A stretch of DNA of 64,000 nucleotides from Streptomyces sp. NBC_00483 (lineage in GTDB: Bacteria > Actinomycetota > Actinomycetes > Streptomycetales > Streptomycetaceae): assembly GCF_036013745.1 (NCBI RefSeq), contig NZ_CP107880.1, positions 7,130,001 to 7,194,000 on the forward strand, read 5' to 3'. The notes under the pieces were generated by a model. That model was not told where the DNA came from and ran no database searches. It saw only the letters and a list, made by a program, of their open reading frames with translations. Both the position numbers and the translations under genes were made by a program. Shown here in pieces: positions 56,042 through 64,000 of this stretch (within the stretch, counting starts at the first letter, position 1; the number at the start of each line of letters is the position of its first letter).

Positions 56042-56704
56042 TCAGTGGATGATGCCGGTGCGCAGTGCGACCGCGACCATGCCGGCCCGGTCACCCGTGC
56101 CGAGCTTGCGCGCGATGCGGGCGAGGTGGCTCTTGACGGTCAGGGCGGACAGGCCCATCGAGACGCCGATGGCCTTGTTCGACTGGCCCTCGGCGACGAG
56201 CCGGAGCACCTCCACTTCGCGGCCGGAGAGTTCGCGGTAGCCGCCCGGGTGGCTCGGGGCACCCGGGGGGCGACGGTGCATACGGGCGGCCGCGGCGCCG
56301 ATCGGGGCGGCGCCGGGGCGGGTGGGCAGGCCGATGTTGGTACGGGTGCCGGTGACGACATAGCCCTTGACGCCGCCCGCGAGGGCGTTGCGCACGGCAC
56401 CGATGTCGTCGGCGGCGGAGAGGGCGAGCCCATTGGGCCAGCCCGCGGCTCGGGTTTCGGAGAGGAGCGTCAGGCCGGATCCATCGGGGAGGTGGACGTC
56501 GGCGACGCAGATGTCGCGGGGGTTGCCGATGCGGGGACGAGCCTCAGCGACGGACGAGGCCTCGATCACGTCACGAACACCGAGCGCCCACAGATGGCGG
56601 GTCACGGTGGAACGGACGCGGGGGTCGGCCACGACCACCATCGCCGTCGGCTTGTTCGGGCGGTAGGCGACCAGGCTTGAGGGCTGCTCGAGGAGAACGG
56701 ACAC
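56042..56704 (-). CDS. LuxR-family orphan response regulator
   Basis: 220 residues. Receiver-like domain at about 20-120, with a phosphoacceptor-like Asp in CVADVHLPDGSG but only one acidic residue in the usual pair (VVADPRV). The C-terminal NarL/LuxR helix-turn-helix is clear (LSGREVEVLRLVAEGQSNKAIGVSMGLSALTVKSHLARIARKLG). No histidine kinase is adjacent. The GTG at 56704 with AGGAGG upstream is preferred over longer in-frame starts that read through the promoter. Conserved in streptomycetes next to hemE and RNase D. Targets unknown. Confidence 0.9.
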   Translation of the reverse strand: MSVLLEQPSSLVAYRPNKPTAMVVVADPRVRSTVTRHLWALGVRDVIEASSVAEARPRIGNPRDICVADVHLPDGSGLTLLSETRAAGWPNGLALSAADDIGAVRNALAGGVKGYVVTGTRTNIGLPTRPGAAPIGAAAARMHRRPPGAPSHPGGYRELSGREVEVLRLVAEGQSNKAIGVSMGLSALTVKSHLARIARKLGTGDRAGMVAVALRTGIIH

Positions 56705-57011
56705 CAGGCCTCCTGGGGTGCGGGACGGAGCCGGCTCGGGGATGAAGCCGGGATGAACCGTGCTTTCAAGGTCACTGGGTCCTTCGGCACCAAACCCGGC
56801 CGCCTTTAGAGAATGATCACGATTTGGTGAGTAACAATGCGAGCAATTCGGACACGCTAGCGACCATTCGAAAGGGTGCCGAATAGTCAGGAGTCGCATC
56901 CAATCGAACCAAATCCGACTGACCGGGGCCATTTCGAAAGGATCCGAAACATGGGAAGGCCGTGTCGGAGGTGCTCCGACACGGCCGAAAATGATCCCTG
57001 GGAAACGGCGC
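56705..57011. other. Intergenic region upstream of the response regulator (no gene seen)
   Basis: 307 bases, partly AT-rich. It contains two related elements with the pattern CGAAAGG then CCGAA at 56864-56885 and 56929-56950, and the terminator of the DUF3000 gene at 56958-56986. Confidence 0.65.
56958..56986 (-). terminator. Terminator of the DUF3000 gene
   Basis: Perfect 13-bp stem (56958-56970 with 56974-56986), loop GTG, 26 bases after the DUF3000 stop on the minus strand. Confidence 0.85.
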
Positions 57012-57737
57012 TCAGGAAGGCCGCGGCCCCCGCCGCTGCGGCAGCGTCACCACCGCGCCGTCCGGCCCCTGCGGCCCCGCCGCCACCGGCGGAAGGCCCG
57101 CGATCTGGCACAGCACCTCGCACCACGCCGCGAGATGCGCCGCCGTGTCCGGTACGCCGCCCAGACCCTCGCGCGGTGTCCACGACGCCCGGATCTCGAT
57201 CTGCGAGGCGGGCGCCCGGTCGCCGAGCCCGCCGAAGTAGTGCGAACTCGCACGAGTGACTGTGCCCGATGGCTCCCCGTAGGAGAGGCCGCGGGCCTGC
57301 AGCGCGCCCGTCAGCCAGGACCAGGAGACGTCCGGGAGCAGGGGGTCGGCCGCCATCTCGGGTTCGAGTTCGGCCCGGACCAGGGTCACGAGCCGGAACG
57401 TGCCGTGCCAGGCGTCGTGGCCCTCCGGATCGTGCAGCAGGACGAGCCGGCCGTCGGCCAGATCCTCGTCACCGTCCACGACCGCGGCCTCGAGCGCGTA
57501 CGAAAAGGGGGCCAGGCGCTGCGGCGGCCGCGTCGGGTCGATCTCGATCTCCGGGCGGAGCCGCGCGGACCGCAGGGCGTCGACCGCCGTGCGGAAGGCG
57601 GGCGGGGTGGGGTCGTGCTCCTGTGCAGCGTTCATGTCCCGAGCGTTCTGCCCCTCCCGCACCGATTCACTCATCCCGCCTGTGTCGTCGTGGTCGTCGC
57701 GCCCGTCGCCCGACCGTTGTCCCTGAGCCGCAGCCAT
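57012..57737 (-). CDS. DUF3000 protein
   Basis: 241 residues from the first ATG. The conserved DUF3000 core begins at about residue 44 (PPAFRTAVDALRSARLRPEIEI) and includes LAPFSYALEAAV, LVLLHDPEGHDAWHGTFRLVTLVRAELE and WSWLTGALQARGL. The family is actinobacterial and of unknown function, commonly beside hemE. Start is uncertain: ATG codons at 57737, 57674 and 57635 are all in frame and none has a strong ribosome binding site; the first 40 residues are low complexity. Divergent from hemE. Confidence 0.85.
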   Translation of the reverse strand: MAAAQGQRSGDGRDDHDDTGGMSESVREGQNARDMNAAQEHDPTPPAFRTAVDALRSARLRPEIEIDPTRPPQRLAPFSYALEAAVVDGDEDLADGRLVLLHDPEGHDAWHGTFRLVTLVRAELEPEMAADPLLPDVSWSWLTGALQARGLSYGEPSGTVTRASSHYFGGLGDRAPASQIEIRASWTPREGLGGVPDTAAHLAAWCEVLCQIAGLPPVAAGPQGPDGAVVTLPQRRGPRPS

Positions 57738-57849
57738 GCCGGGAAGGTTAAGGGGAGCGGGCCCCGCGCGTGGGGAGGGACACCCCTCTCGGAGCCCCCT
57801 TCCCCAGGTCCTTCACAGGCGACGTCGGGGGCGTGCGAAACTTTCGGGT

Positions 57850-58938
57850 GTGAGTGCCAACACCGAGGCCACGGGCCAGCAGCCGTCAGCGACGTACGAA
57901 GCCACGAAGGCGACCAGGAACTCAGCCTTCCTCAAGGCGTGCAGGCGCGAGCCCGTGCCGCACACGCCGGTGTGGTTCATGCGCCAGGCCGGCCGCTCGC
58001 TGCCGGAGTACCACAAGGTGCGCGAGGGCATCGCGATGCTGGACTCCTGCATGCGCCCCGACCTGGTCGCCGAGATCACGATGCAGCCGGTGCGCCGGCA
58101 CGGCGTCGACGCGGCGATCTACTTCAGCGACATCGTCGTGCCCCTCAAGGCCATCGGCATCGACCTCGACATCAAGCCCGGTGTCGGCCCGGTCATCGCC
58201 GACCCGATCCGCACGCGCGCCGACCTGGCCCGGCTGCGGGACCTCACCCCCGAGGACGTCTGGTACGTCACGGAGGCCATCGGGCTGCTCACCGCCGAGC
58301 TCGGCGAGAAGCCGCTGATCGGCTTCGCGGGCGCCCCGTTCACGCTCGCCAGCTACCTCGTGGAGGGCGGCCCGTCCCGCAACCACGAGCACACCAAGGC
58401 GCTCATGTACGGCGACCCGCAGCTCTGGGCCGACCTGGTCGACCGGCTCGCCGAGATCACCTCCGCGTTCCTCAAGGTGCAGATCGAGGCCGGCGCCAGC
58501 GCCGTCCAGCTGTTCGACTCCTGGGTGGGGGCGCTCGCGCCCGCCGACTACCGGCGCTCCGTCATGCCCGCATCGGCGAAGGTCTTCCAGTCCGTCGCGG
58601 AGTACGGGGTGCCCCGGATCCACTTCGGTGTCGGCACGGGCGAGCTGCTCGGGCTCATGGGCGAGGCCGGTGCGGATGTCGTCGGTGTCGACTGGCGCGT
58701 CCCGCTCGACGAGGCCGCGCGCCGCGTCGGCCCCGGCAAGGCGCTCCAGGGCAACTTCGACCCGGCCATCCTGTTCTCCACGCCCGAGGCCGTCGAGACC
58801 AGGGCCAGCGAGGTCCTCGACGCCGCTGCGGGCCTGGAGGGCCACGTGTTCAACCTCGGCCACGGCGTGCCGCCGAACACCGACCCGGACTCGCTGACCC
58901 GGCTCGTCGAGTACGTGCACACGCAGACCGCCAAGTAG
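57850..58938 (+). CDS. hemE: Uroporphyrinogen decarboxylase
   Basis: 362 residues, the normal size plus a short N-terminal extension. It decarboxylates uroporphyrinogen III to coproporphyrinogen III in heme synthesis. The substrate-binding arginines and family signature are in FMRQAGRSLPEYHKVREG; the catalytic Asp lies in YFSDIVVPLKA, and QLFDSWVGALAP and FNLGHGVPPNTDP are typical. GTG at 57850 lacks a ribosome binding site, so a leaderless mRNA is possible. Divergent from DUF3000, ended by a hairpin. Confidence 0.97.
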   Translation: MSANTEATGQQPSATYEATKATRNSAFLKACRREPVPHTPVWFMRQAGRSLPEYHKVREGIAMLDSCMRPDLVAEITMQPVRRHGVDAAIYFSDIVVPLKAIGIDLDIKPGVGPVIADPIRTRADLARLRDLTPEDVWYVTEAIGLLTAELGEKPLIGFAGAPFTLASYLVEGGPSRNHEHTKALMYGDPQLWADLVDRLAEITSAFLKVQIEAGASAVQLFDSWVGALAPADYRRSVMPASAKVFQSVAEYGVPRIHFGVGTGELLGLMGEAGADVVGVDWRVPLDEAARRVGPGKALQGNFDPAILFSTPEAVETRASEVLDAAAGLEGHVFNLGHGVPPNTDPDSLTRLVEYVHTQTAK

Positions 58939-58952
58939 TTCGCGCCGCCGCC

Positions 58953-58983
58953 GGGGTCCCTTCGGAATTGCCGAAGGGCCCCT
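58953..58983 (+). terminator. Terminator of hemE
   Basis: About 12 bp of stem with one bulged T, 14 bases after the hemE stop. Confidence 0.75.
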
Positions 58984-59073
58984 GCGGAGAACGGCCATTG
59001 TTCGCGCCCGCCACCTCCGATTGCCTGTGCGGTGCGCCACCCCATCCGGTGGCGCGGGACCGTGGAGGTGGAC

Positions 59074-60438
59074 GTGACCGCGCATGCAGCGTCGCAGGCG
59101 GCGGCCGGGACGGCGAAGGAGCCGGGGTTCCGTCGAGGGGTGTCGTCGACGGACTGGTGGATCATCGGCCTGCTGCTGGCCTTCTTCACCCTGAACTTCG
59201 CCGACAAGGCGGCCATCGGGCTCGCCGCGCCCGACCTGGAGAAGGACCTCGGGCTCACCGCCGCCCAGTACGGCCTGATGTCGAGCGCCTTCTTCTGGCT
59301 GTTCGCGGCGGGCGCGGTCGTCCTCGCGCTGTTCTTCCGGCGGATCGGCTGGCGCTGGTCCGCGGCCGCTCTGATGATCGCGTGGGTGGCGAGCATGGCG
59401 CCGCTGACCGTGCCCACCACGGTGGGCGTGGTGATCGCGTCGCGGATGGTGCTCGGCTTCTTCGAGGGCCCCGCCCACGCGCTGTGCCAGTCCGTCGTGG
59501 CGGACCGATTCCCTTCCGAGCGGCGGGCGTTCGCGGGCGCGATCGTCAACGCCGGTTCGTCGGTCGGGCCACTGGTGGCCACGCCGCTGCTCACGTGGGT
59601 CATCGTCACCTGGACCTGGCACGCGGCGTTCATCGTGCTCGTCGCCACCGGGGCGGTGTGGGCGGTCGTATGGCTGGTCGTGACGCGGCGGGAGCCGGGG
59701 ATGGGGCCGCGTCCTGCGGCGCCCACGGCGGCGGAGGCCGACCCCAACGGTGACATCGACGTACCGCTGACCTCGCTCCTGCGCACCGGCAGCTTCTGGG
59801 GACTCGCCCTGCTCTCCTTCGCCGGATACCTCATCTCCTCGCTCAAGGTGTCCTGGCTGCCCTCGTTCCTGCACGACGGAATGGGCTACTCGCGCGGCAC
59901 CGTCGGGCTCCTCGCCACGCTCCCGTACGGGCTCGCGATCGTCGTGCTGCTCACCGCCGGGCTGATCTCGGGGCGGATGCTGAAGGCCGGGCGCTCGGCG
60001 CGGGCCGCGCGCGGATTCCTGACGATGGGCTATCTCTGCTTCGCGGGCGTCGCCATGATCGCCTTCACGCAGGTGCCGCCGGGCGGGCTCCAACTGGCCC
60101 TGGTGGTCGCCGCGTTCTCCATCAACAGCGTGGCGTTCTCGGTCGCCTTCGCGGGCGCCGCCGACTTCCTGCCCCGCAGGCACCGGCCCGGCTTCTTCGG
60201 CTGCATCATCGCCGCGTACAGCGTCGCGGGGATCGTCGCGCCGTGGCTGCTCGGCGTCATCGTGGACGCCGCGGACACCGTCTCGCAGGGGTACGCCGAC
60301 GGGTTCCTCGTCGTCGGCATCACCATCTGCGTCTTCGCCGTCGCGGGCGGGCTGCTGCTGAACCCGGCGCGCTCGCGGGAGGCGCTGCTCGCCGAGACCG
60401 CGAAGCGCCGCGCCGCGTCCGTGGAGGTGGCCCGATGA
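59074..60438 (+). CDS. MFS transporter (organic anion type)
   Basis: 454 residues with twelve predicted transmembrane helices. WWIIGLLLAFFTLNFADKAAIGLAAPDLEKDLGL in the first helix and loop resembles the anion:cation symporter (ACS) family, and EGPAHALCQSVVADRFPSERRAFA is the motif after helix 4. A long central loop separates the halves. GTG at 59074 with GGAGG 5 bases upstream. Start of a three-gene operon with CoA-transferase and acyl-CoA dehydrogenase, so it probably imports the acid that they activate. Substrate unknown. Confidence 0.88.
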   Translation: MTAHAASQAAAGTAKEPGFRRGVSSTDWWIIGLLLAFFTLNFADKAAIGLAAPDLEKDLGLTAAQYGLMSSAFFWLFAAGAVVLALFFRRIGWRWSAAALMIAWVASMAPLTVPTTVGVVIASRMVLGFFEGPAHALCQSVVADRFPSERRAFAGAIVNAGSSVGPLVATPLLTWVIVTWTWHAAFIVLVATGAVWAVVWLVVTRREPGMGPRPAAPTAAEADPNGDIDVPLTSLLRTGSFWGLALLSFAGYLISSLKVSWLPSFLHDGMGYSRGTVGLLATLPYGLAIVVLLTAGLISGRMLKAGRSARAARGFLTMGYLCFAGVAMIAFTQVPPGGLQLALVVAAFSINSVAFSVAFAGAADFLPRRHRPGFFGCIIAAYSVAGIVAPWLLGVIVDAADTVSQGYADGFLVVGITICVFAVAGGLLLNPARSREALLAETAKRRAASVEVAR

Positions 60439-61658
60439 ACGCTCTCGCAGGGCTGCGCGTCCTCGACTTCGGGCAGTACATCGCCGCGCCCGGAGCCGGG
60501 CAGAACCTCGCCGACCTCGGCGCCGACGTCATCAAGGTGGAACCCCTCTCCGGCGACCAGGCCCGCGGCATCGGCCCCTTCGGCACCGCGATGGTCCGCG
60601 CCAACAACCGCGGCAAGCGCAGCATCGCCGTCGACCTGCGCGCGCCCGAGGGCGAGGCCGTGGTCCGCGAACTGCTCGCGTCGGCCGACGTGCTGCTGCA
60701 CAACTTCCGGCACGGCGTCAGCGAACGCCTCGGCCTCGGCCCGGACGTCCTGCTCGCCCGCCACCCGCGCCTCGTCTACGGCTTCGTCACCGGGTTCGGC
60801 ACGCGGGGCCCCTCGGCATACCGGGTCGGCCTCGACATCGCGGCGCAGGCCGAGTTCGCCGTCATGGACCTCACCGGGTCGGCGGACGGGGACCCGCAGC
60901 GGGTGGGCTTCGCGGTGGCGGACGTGCTGGCGGCGCAGGCGCTGACGTCCGGGGTGCTCGCCGCGCTGCTCCAGCGGGCGACCACGGGGCGCGGCGATGT
61001 CGTCGAGACCTCGCTCATGGAGGCCGTCGTGCACGCCCAGGCGTCCACCTGGGCCGAGCACGAGCTGAGCGGCAACGTCCCGCGGCGGCGCGGCAACGGG
61101 CAGGCGCTGGCGGCGCCCGCCGCGGACCTGGTGCGGACCCGGGACGGCGGGGCGCTGGTCCTCTCCGCCTATACGAAGGAGAAGTTCGCGGCGCTGTGCG
61201 AGGTGATCGGGCGTCCTGAGCTGGCCGGTGACCCCCGGTTCGCGTCCAACCCGGAACGGGTGGCCCACCGCCCGGCGCTGCTCGACGTCCTGCACGACAC
61301 GCTGGGGCGGCTCGACCGGGGGACCGCGCTGGAACGGCTGCGCTCGGCGGGCATCGTGTGCGGGGCCGTGCGCCGGTTCGACGAGATCGTCGACGACGCC
61401 GACCTGCTGGCGTCCGGGATCGTCGCGGACTGCGCCGACCCGGAGGGCGGACGCACCGCCCCCACCACCGCCTTCTCGCTGGGCGGTCGGCGCCCCGCGA
61501 GCACCTTGTCCGCGCCGCGGGTCGGTGAGCACACGGTGCGCATCCTGGCGGAACTCGGCCGGGGCGAGGCGGAGATCCGCGCTCTGGTCGACGGCGGCAC
61601 CGTCGCGGCGGCGGACCTCGCGCCCGCCGGCCCGCCCATGCGCGGCCGGACCCCTTAG
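60435..61658 (+). CDS. CaiB/BaiF family (class III) CoA-transferase
   Basis: 407 residues. LRVLDFGQYIAAPGAGQNLADLGADVIKVEPLSGD and NRGKRSIAVDLRAPEG are the family hallmarks, and the catalytic Asp is expected in VGLDIAAQAEFAVMDLTG. The enzyme moves CoA between carboxylic acids (for example carnitine, oxalate, formate or mesaconate type substrates). ATG overlaps the transporter stop. Followed after 111 bases by the acyl-CoA dehydrogenase. Substrate is not identifiable. Confidence 0.92.
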   Translation: MNALAGLRVLDFGQYIAAPGAGQNLADLGADVIKVEPLSGDQARGIGPFGTAMVRANNRGKRSIAVDLRAPEGEAVVRELLASADVLLHNFRHGVSERLGLGPDVLLARHPRLVYGFVTGFGTRGPSAYRVGLDIAAQAEFAVMDLTGSADGDPQRVGFAVADVLAAQALTSGVLAALLQRATTGRGDVVETSLMEAVVHAQASTWAEHELSGNVPRRRGNGQALAAPAADLVRTRDGGALVLSAYTKEKFAALCEVIGRPELAGDPRFASNPERVAHRPALLDVLHDTLGRLDRGTALERLRSAGIVCGAVRRFDEIVDDADLLASGIVADCADPEGGRTAPTTAFSLGGRRPASTLSAPRVGEHTVRILAELGRGEAEIRALVDGGTVAAADLAPAGPPMRGRTP

Positions 61659-61695
61659 TCGTCATTGCGCGGCACCGTGCGCCGCCTTGCCCACC

Positions 61696-61714
61696 CTGCC
61701 GCCCAAGGCGGCAG
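61696..61714. promoter_or_regulatory. 8-bp inverted repeat before the acyl-CoA dehydrogenase gene
   Basis: CTGCCGCC and GGCGGCAG flank CAA in the gap between the CoA-transferase and the dehydrogenase. It may be a weak hairpin or an operator of the LysR protein. Confidence 0.4.
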
Positions 61715-61769
61715 ATTGCCCAAGTCGGGACGGGCACCCCGGCACCACCACCCCCTAGGAGGAATCCGC

Positions 61770-62987
61770 ATGATCGACCCCGACGTCTTCGAGCTCGGCT
61801 TCGATGCGTATCTGGCCCGCGTGGCCGCCCTCACCGATGACGTTCTCATTCCCGCCGAGCCGGAGATGGTGGAAGCGGGGGAGGTCCCCGAGCGTGTGGT
61901 GGAGGCGCTCGCGAACAACGGGCTGTTCGGTGTGTCGATACCGCGGCGGCTCGGCGGGCTCGAGTGGTCCATGAGCCAACAGGTCCAGCTGACAATGGAG
62001 TTCACCCGCGCGTCGTGCGTGTACCGGTCGCGGTTCTCCACCGTCATCGGGCTGTGTTCGCAGGCGATCCTCGACCACGGCACCGACGAGCAGCGCGAGA
62101 CCATGCTGCCGAAGATGGCGGCGGGGGAGCACGTCACGGCATTCGCGCTCACCGAACCCGGTGCCGGGTCCGACGCCGGTTCGCTCACCACCACCGCGCG
62201 CCGGGTCGACGGCGGCTGGGTCATCGACGGGCACAAGCGGTACATCACCAACGCCCACTGGGCCGACGAGCTGGTCGTGTTCGCGCGCACGGGGGAGCCG
62301 GAAGACGGCGCCGCGGGCGTCTCCGCGTTCCTCGTGCCGCGCGACACCGAAGGCGTCACGACCCGGCTGCCCACCCGCATGAACGGGCACGCGGAGGCGC
62401 CGGTCGCCGAGATCGACCTCGCCGGGGCGCGGGTCGCCGACTCCGCGCTGCTCGGCGGCGAACTCGGCGCCGGGTTCAAGGCCGCACTGCGCGGCATCAA
62501 CCACGCCCGGCTGCACGTCGCCGCCACCTGCGTCGGACAGGCCACCCGGATGCTGGAGGAGACCTCACGGCACCTGTCGGGCCGGAAACAGTTCGGGGCG
62601 CCCCTCGCCGACCTCGGCGCCGTCCAGGCCGACCTCGGCCGCTGCTTCGCCGACCTGGAGGCCGCCCGCGCGCTCACCATGGAGGCCGCCCGCGCCTTCG
62701 ACTCCGGCACCGTGCCGCGCCACCGCATCGCCGCCGCCAAGCTGTTCGCCTCCGAGATGGCGAGCCGCGTCGCGGACCGCTGCGTCCAGCTCCTCGGCGG
62801 CGAGGGCATCGTCGGCGACCACCCCGTACCGCGCATGTGGCGCGACGTACGGGCACTGCGGATCTACGAGGGATCCTCGCCGGTGCACGAGCGCAACCTC
62901 GGCCGCGCCGTGAGCAGGCAGGTCGGCGTGGACGGGACGCTGCCCGACACTTACCGTGTCACCCGCGGACCGGCCGCGGGCGCGTAA
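61770..62987 (+). CDS. Acyl-CoA dehydrogenase
   Basis: 405 residues, complete. Flavin-contact motifs are FALTEPGAGSDAGSL and ITNAHWADE; the catalytic Glu is expected in RIYEGSSPVHERNLGR. LLGGEGIVGDHPVPRMWRDVRAL is the C-terminal signature. It oxidises an acyl-CoA to the enoyl-CoA, consistent with processing of the CoA ester made upstream. ATG with AGGAGG 7 bases before it. Similar in family to the partial gene at the window start, but not adjacent and not a recent copy. Confidence 0.95.
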   Translation: MIDPDVFELGFDAYLARVAALTDDVLIPAEPEMVEAGEVPERVVEALANNGLFGVSIPRRLGGLEWSMSQQVQLTMEFTRASCVYRSRFSTVIGLCSQAILDHGTDEQRETMLPKMAAGEHVTAFALTEPGAGSDAGSLTTTARRVDGGWVIDGHKRYITNAHWADELVVFARTGEPEDGAAGVSAFLVPRDTEGVTTRLPTRMNGHAEAPVAEIDLAGARVADSALLGGELGAGFKAALRGINHARLHVAATCVGQATRMLEETSRHLSGRKQFGAPLADLGAVQADLGRCFADLEAARALTMEAARAFDSGTVPRHRIAAAKLFASEMASRVADRCVQLLGGEGIVGDHPVPRMWRDVRALRIYEGSSPVHERNLGRAVSRQVGVDGTLPDTYRVTRGPAAGA

Positions 62988-63033
62988 GGCCTGGTCATCA
63001 CCCGGGTCCGTTCGACGAGGCACGGGAGTCGCG

Positions 63034-64000
63034 GTGGAGCTGAGACAGCTGGAGCAGTTTCTGGCCGTGGTGGACCACGGCGGACTCGGGCGCGCCGCCG
63101 AGCGCCTGTACCTGTCGCAGCCCACCGTCTCCGGGTCCATCAAGGCCCTGGAGCGCGAGCTGAAGGTCGAGCTGTTCCACCGCACCGCGCGCCGCCTCGT
63201 GCCGACCTCGGCGGGCCGACAGCTGGTGCCGCTGGCCCGGCGGGTGCTCGACGACGTGGTCGCCGTCCAGGACGCGATGCGCAGCGCCCGCGAGGTCGGC
63301 GGGGGCGTGCTCACGGTGATGTGCACGCCCGACATGTCCGGGGAGGCGGTGGCGTCCTGGGCCGGCGGGTTCACGCGCGCGTACCCGGCGGTCCGGCTCG
63401 ACATCAGCGAGGTCGGCTCCCGGCACGAACTCGTGGCGGCGGTCGCCGACGGGCGCGCCGAACTGGGCTTCACGCTCGCCCCCGACGAACTCCGCGGCGA
63501 CCTCGACTTCATCGAACTGGGCGTGCAGCGGCTGCTGTTGGTACGCCCACCGGGACTCGGCGCCCCCGCGACGGGCGAGCGGCGCGTCCCCCTCGCCGGG
63601 ATCGGTGACCTGCCGCTCGCCCGCCGCCAGGTCACCCGCAACGAGGAGGACGCCGTGCAGGCGGCGCTGGCCGCGCACGGCGTCGACCCGACGACCGGCG
63701 CGACCGTGCCCAGCCGCAGCGCCCAGCTCGCCTTCGTGCTCAGGTCCGGGTTCCAGGCGTTCCTGCCGCTGCGGATGTGCGCGGCGGCGCTCGACGCGGG
63801 GGCCGAGGTCGTCGAGACCGACCCGCTCATCGAGTCGCCGTTCGGCGTCGTGCACCGCGCCGGTGAACTCGCCCCCGCGGCACAGCAGTTCGTGGCCGAC
63901 GTCCGGTCGGCGCTGCTGGCCTGGTTCGACGCCATCGAGGCGGGGAGGGAGTCCGGGCTCGGGCTGGTGGACGCGGTGGCCGCGGCGCGGGAGGCGGCGC
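63034..64000 (+). CDS. LysR-family transcriptional regulator (3' end outside window)
   Basis: About 322 residues are visible and the frame is still open at the window end, which is already the usual LysR length. The N-terminal winged helix is ELRQLEQFLAVVDHGGLGRAAERLYLSQPTVSGSIKALERELKVELFHR. The effector domain starts at about residue 90. It lies 46 bases after the acyl-CoA dehydrogenase, on the same strand, so it probably controls the transporter/CoA-transferase/dehydrogenase unit. GTG start with GGGAG about 6 bases upstream. Confidence 0.92.
   Translation, partial: MELRQLEQFLAVVDHGGLGRAAERLYLSQPTVSGSIKALERELKVELFHRTARRLVPTSAGRQLVPLARRVLDDVVAVQDAMRSAREVGGGVLTVMCTPDMSGEAVASWAGGFTRAYPAVRLDISEVGSRHELVAAVADGRAELGFTLAPDELRGDLDFIELGVQRLLLVRPPGLGAPATGERRVPLAGIGDLPLARRQVTRNEEDAVQAALAAHGVDPTTGATVPSRSAQLAFVLRSGFQAFLPLRMCAAALDAGAEVVETDPLIESPFGVVHRAGELAPAAQQFVADVRSALLAWFDAIEAGRESGLGLVDAVAAAREAA

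Noticed and set aside
56705..56932. Longer response regulator starting at 56932
   Set aside because: The extra 76 residues have no receiver features and cover an AT-rich promoter-like region; GTG 56704 has an AGGAGG site.

Overview
The window is about 64 kb of very GC-rich DNA with Streptomyces-type gene order, codon use and start codons (many GTG starts, ATGA/GTGA overlaps, AAGGAGG ribosome binding sites). Recognisable landmarks, in order, are aconitase (acnA), an ngcEFG-type amino-sugar ABC transporter, the ROK regulator rok7B7 with xylFGH, dxs, a fadBA-type beta-oxidation pair, RNase D, a LuxR-type orphan response regulator, DUF3000 and hemE. From memory this is the order of the SCO5998-SCO6031 part of the Streptomyces coelicolor core chromosome, so I read the window as core chromosome of a Streptomyces species with accessory insertions. 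I see no tRNA, rRNA, CRISPR array, integrase or transposase.

Region by region. 1-3250: the end of an acyl-CoA dehydrogenase carrying a 9-bp tandem repeat, a RidA protein, an alpha/beta hydrolase without the usual histidine, and an FG-GAP lipoprotein. 3300-8260: a MurA-like enzyme fused to a helix-turn-helix domain, a small DUF4236 protein, and acnA; the MurA and acnA promoters share one palindrome, and acnA also has an iron-box-like site. 8270-16870: an accessory island with an XRE/DUF5753 regulator and DUF397 protein, divergent from an anti-sigma-type ATPase, a NACHT-LRR protein of the bacterial NLR (anti-phage) class, an unusual P-loop NTPase, and a membrane-tethered solute-binding receptor.

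16900-32240: carbohydrate and signalling genes: a secreted GH92 mannosidase behind a LacI-type operator, a PP2C phosphatase, an NmrA/HxlR divergent pair, ngcEFG with a DasR-like site, rok7B7, and xylFGH with a site matching the reported Rok7B7 motif. 32400-36040: dxs and an amino-acid permease. 36120-50960: a cell-surface glycopolymer locus with a GT39-like membrane transferase, a PIN/NYN-like protein, two beta-propeller proteins, an LCP ligase, three tandem Stealth phosphotransferase paralogues (the middle one has lost its catalytic motifs), a GT4 glycosyltransferase with a novel C-terminal half, and a PIG-L deacetylase fused to the same propeller. The last five form one tightly coupled operon that ends in a 21-bp-stem terminator.

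50980-58940: core metabolism and RNA genes (beta-oxidation pair, RNase D, response regulator, DUF3000, hemE). 59070-64000: an MFS transporter, a class III CoA-transferase, an acyl-CoA dehydrogenase and a LysR regulator, which look like a catabolic unit for an unidentified organic acid; the LysR gene runs off the window.

The most unusual content is the NACHT/receptor island, the HTH-MurA/acnA shared operator, and the Stealth triad with its propeller proteins.
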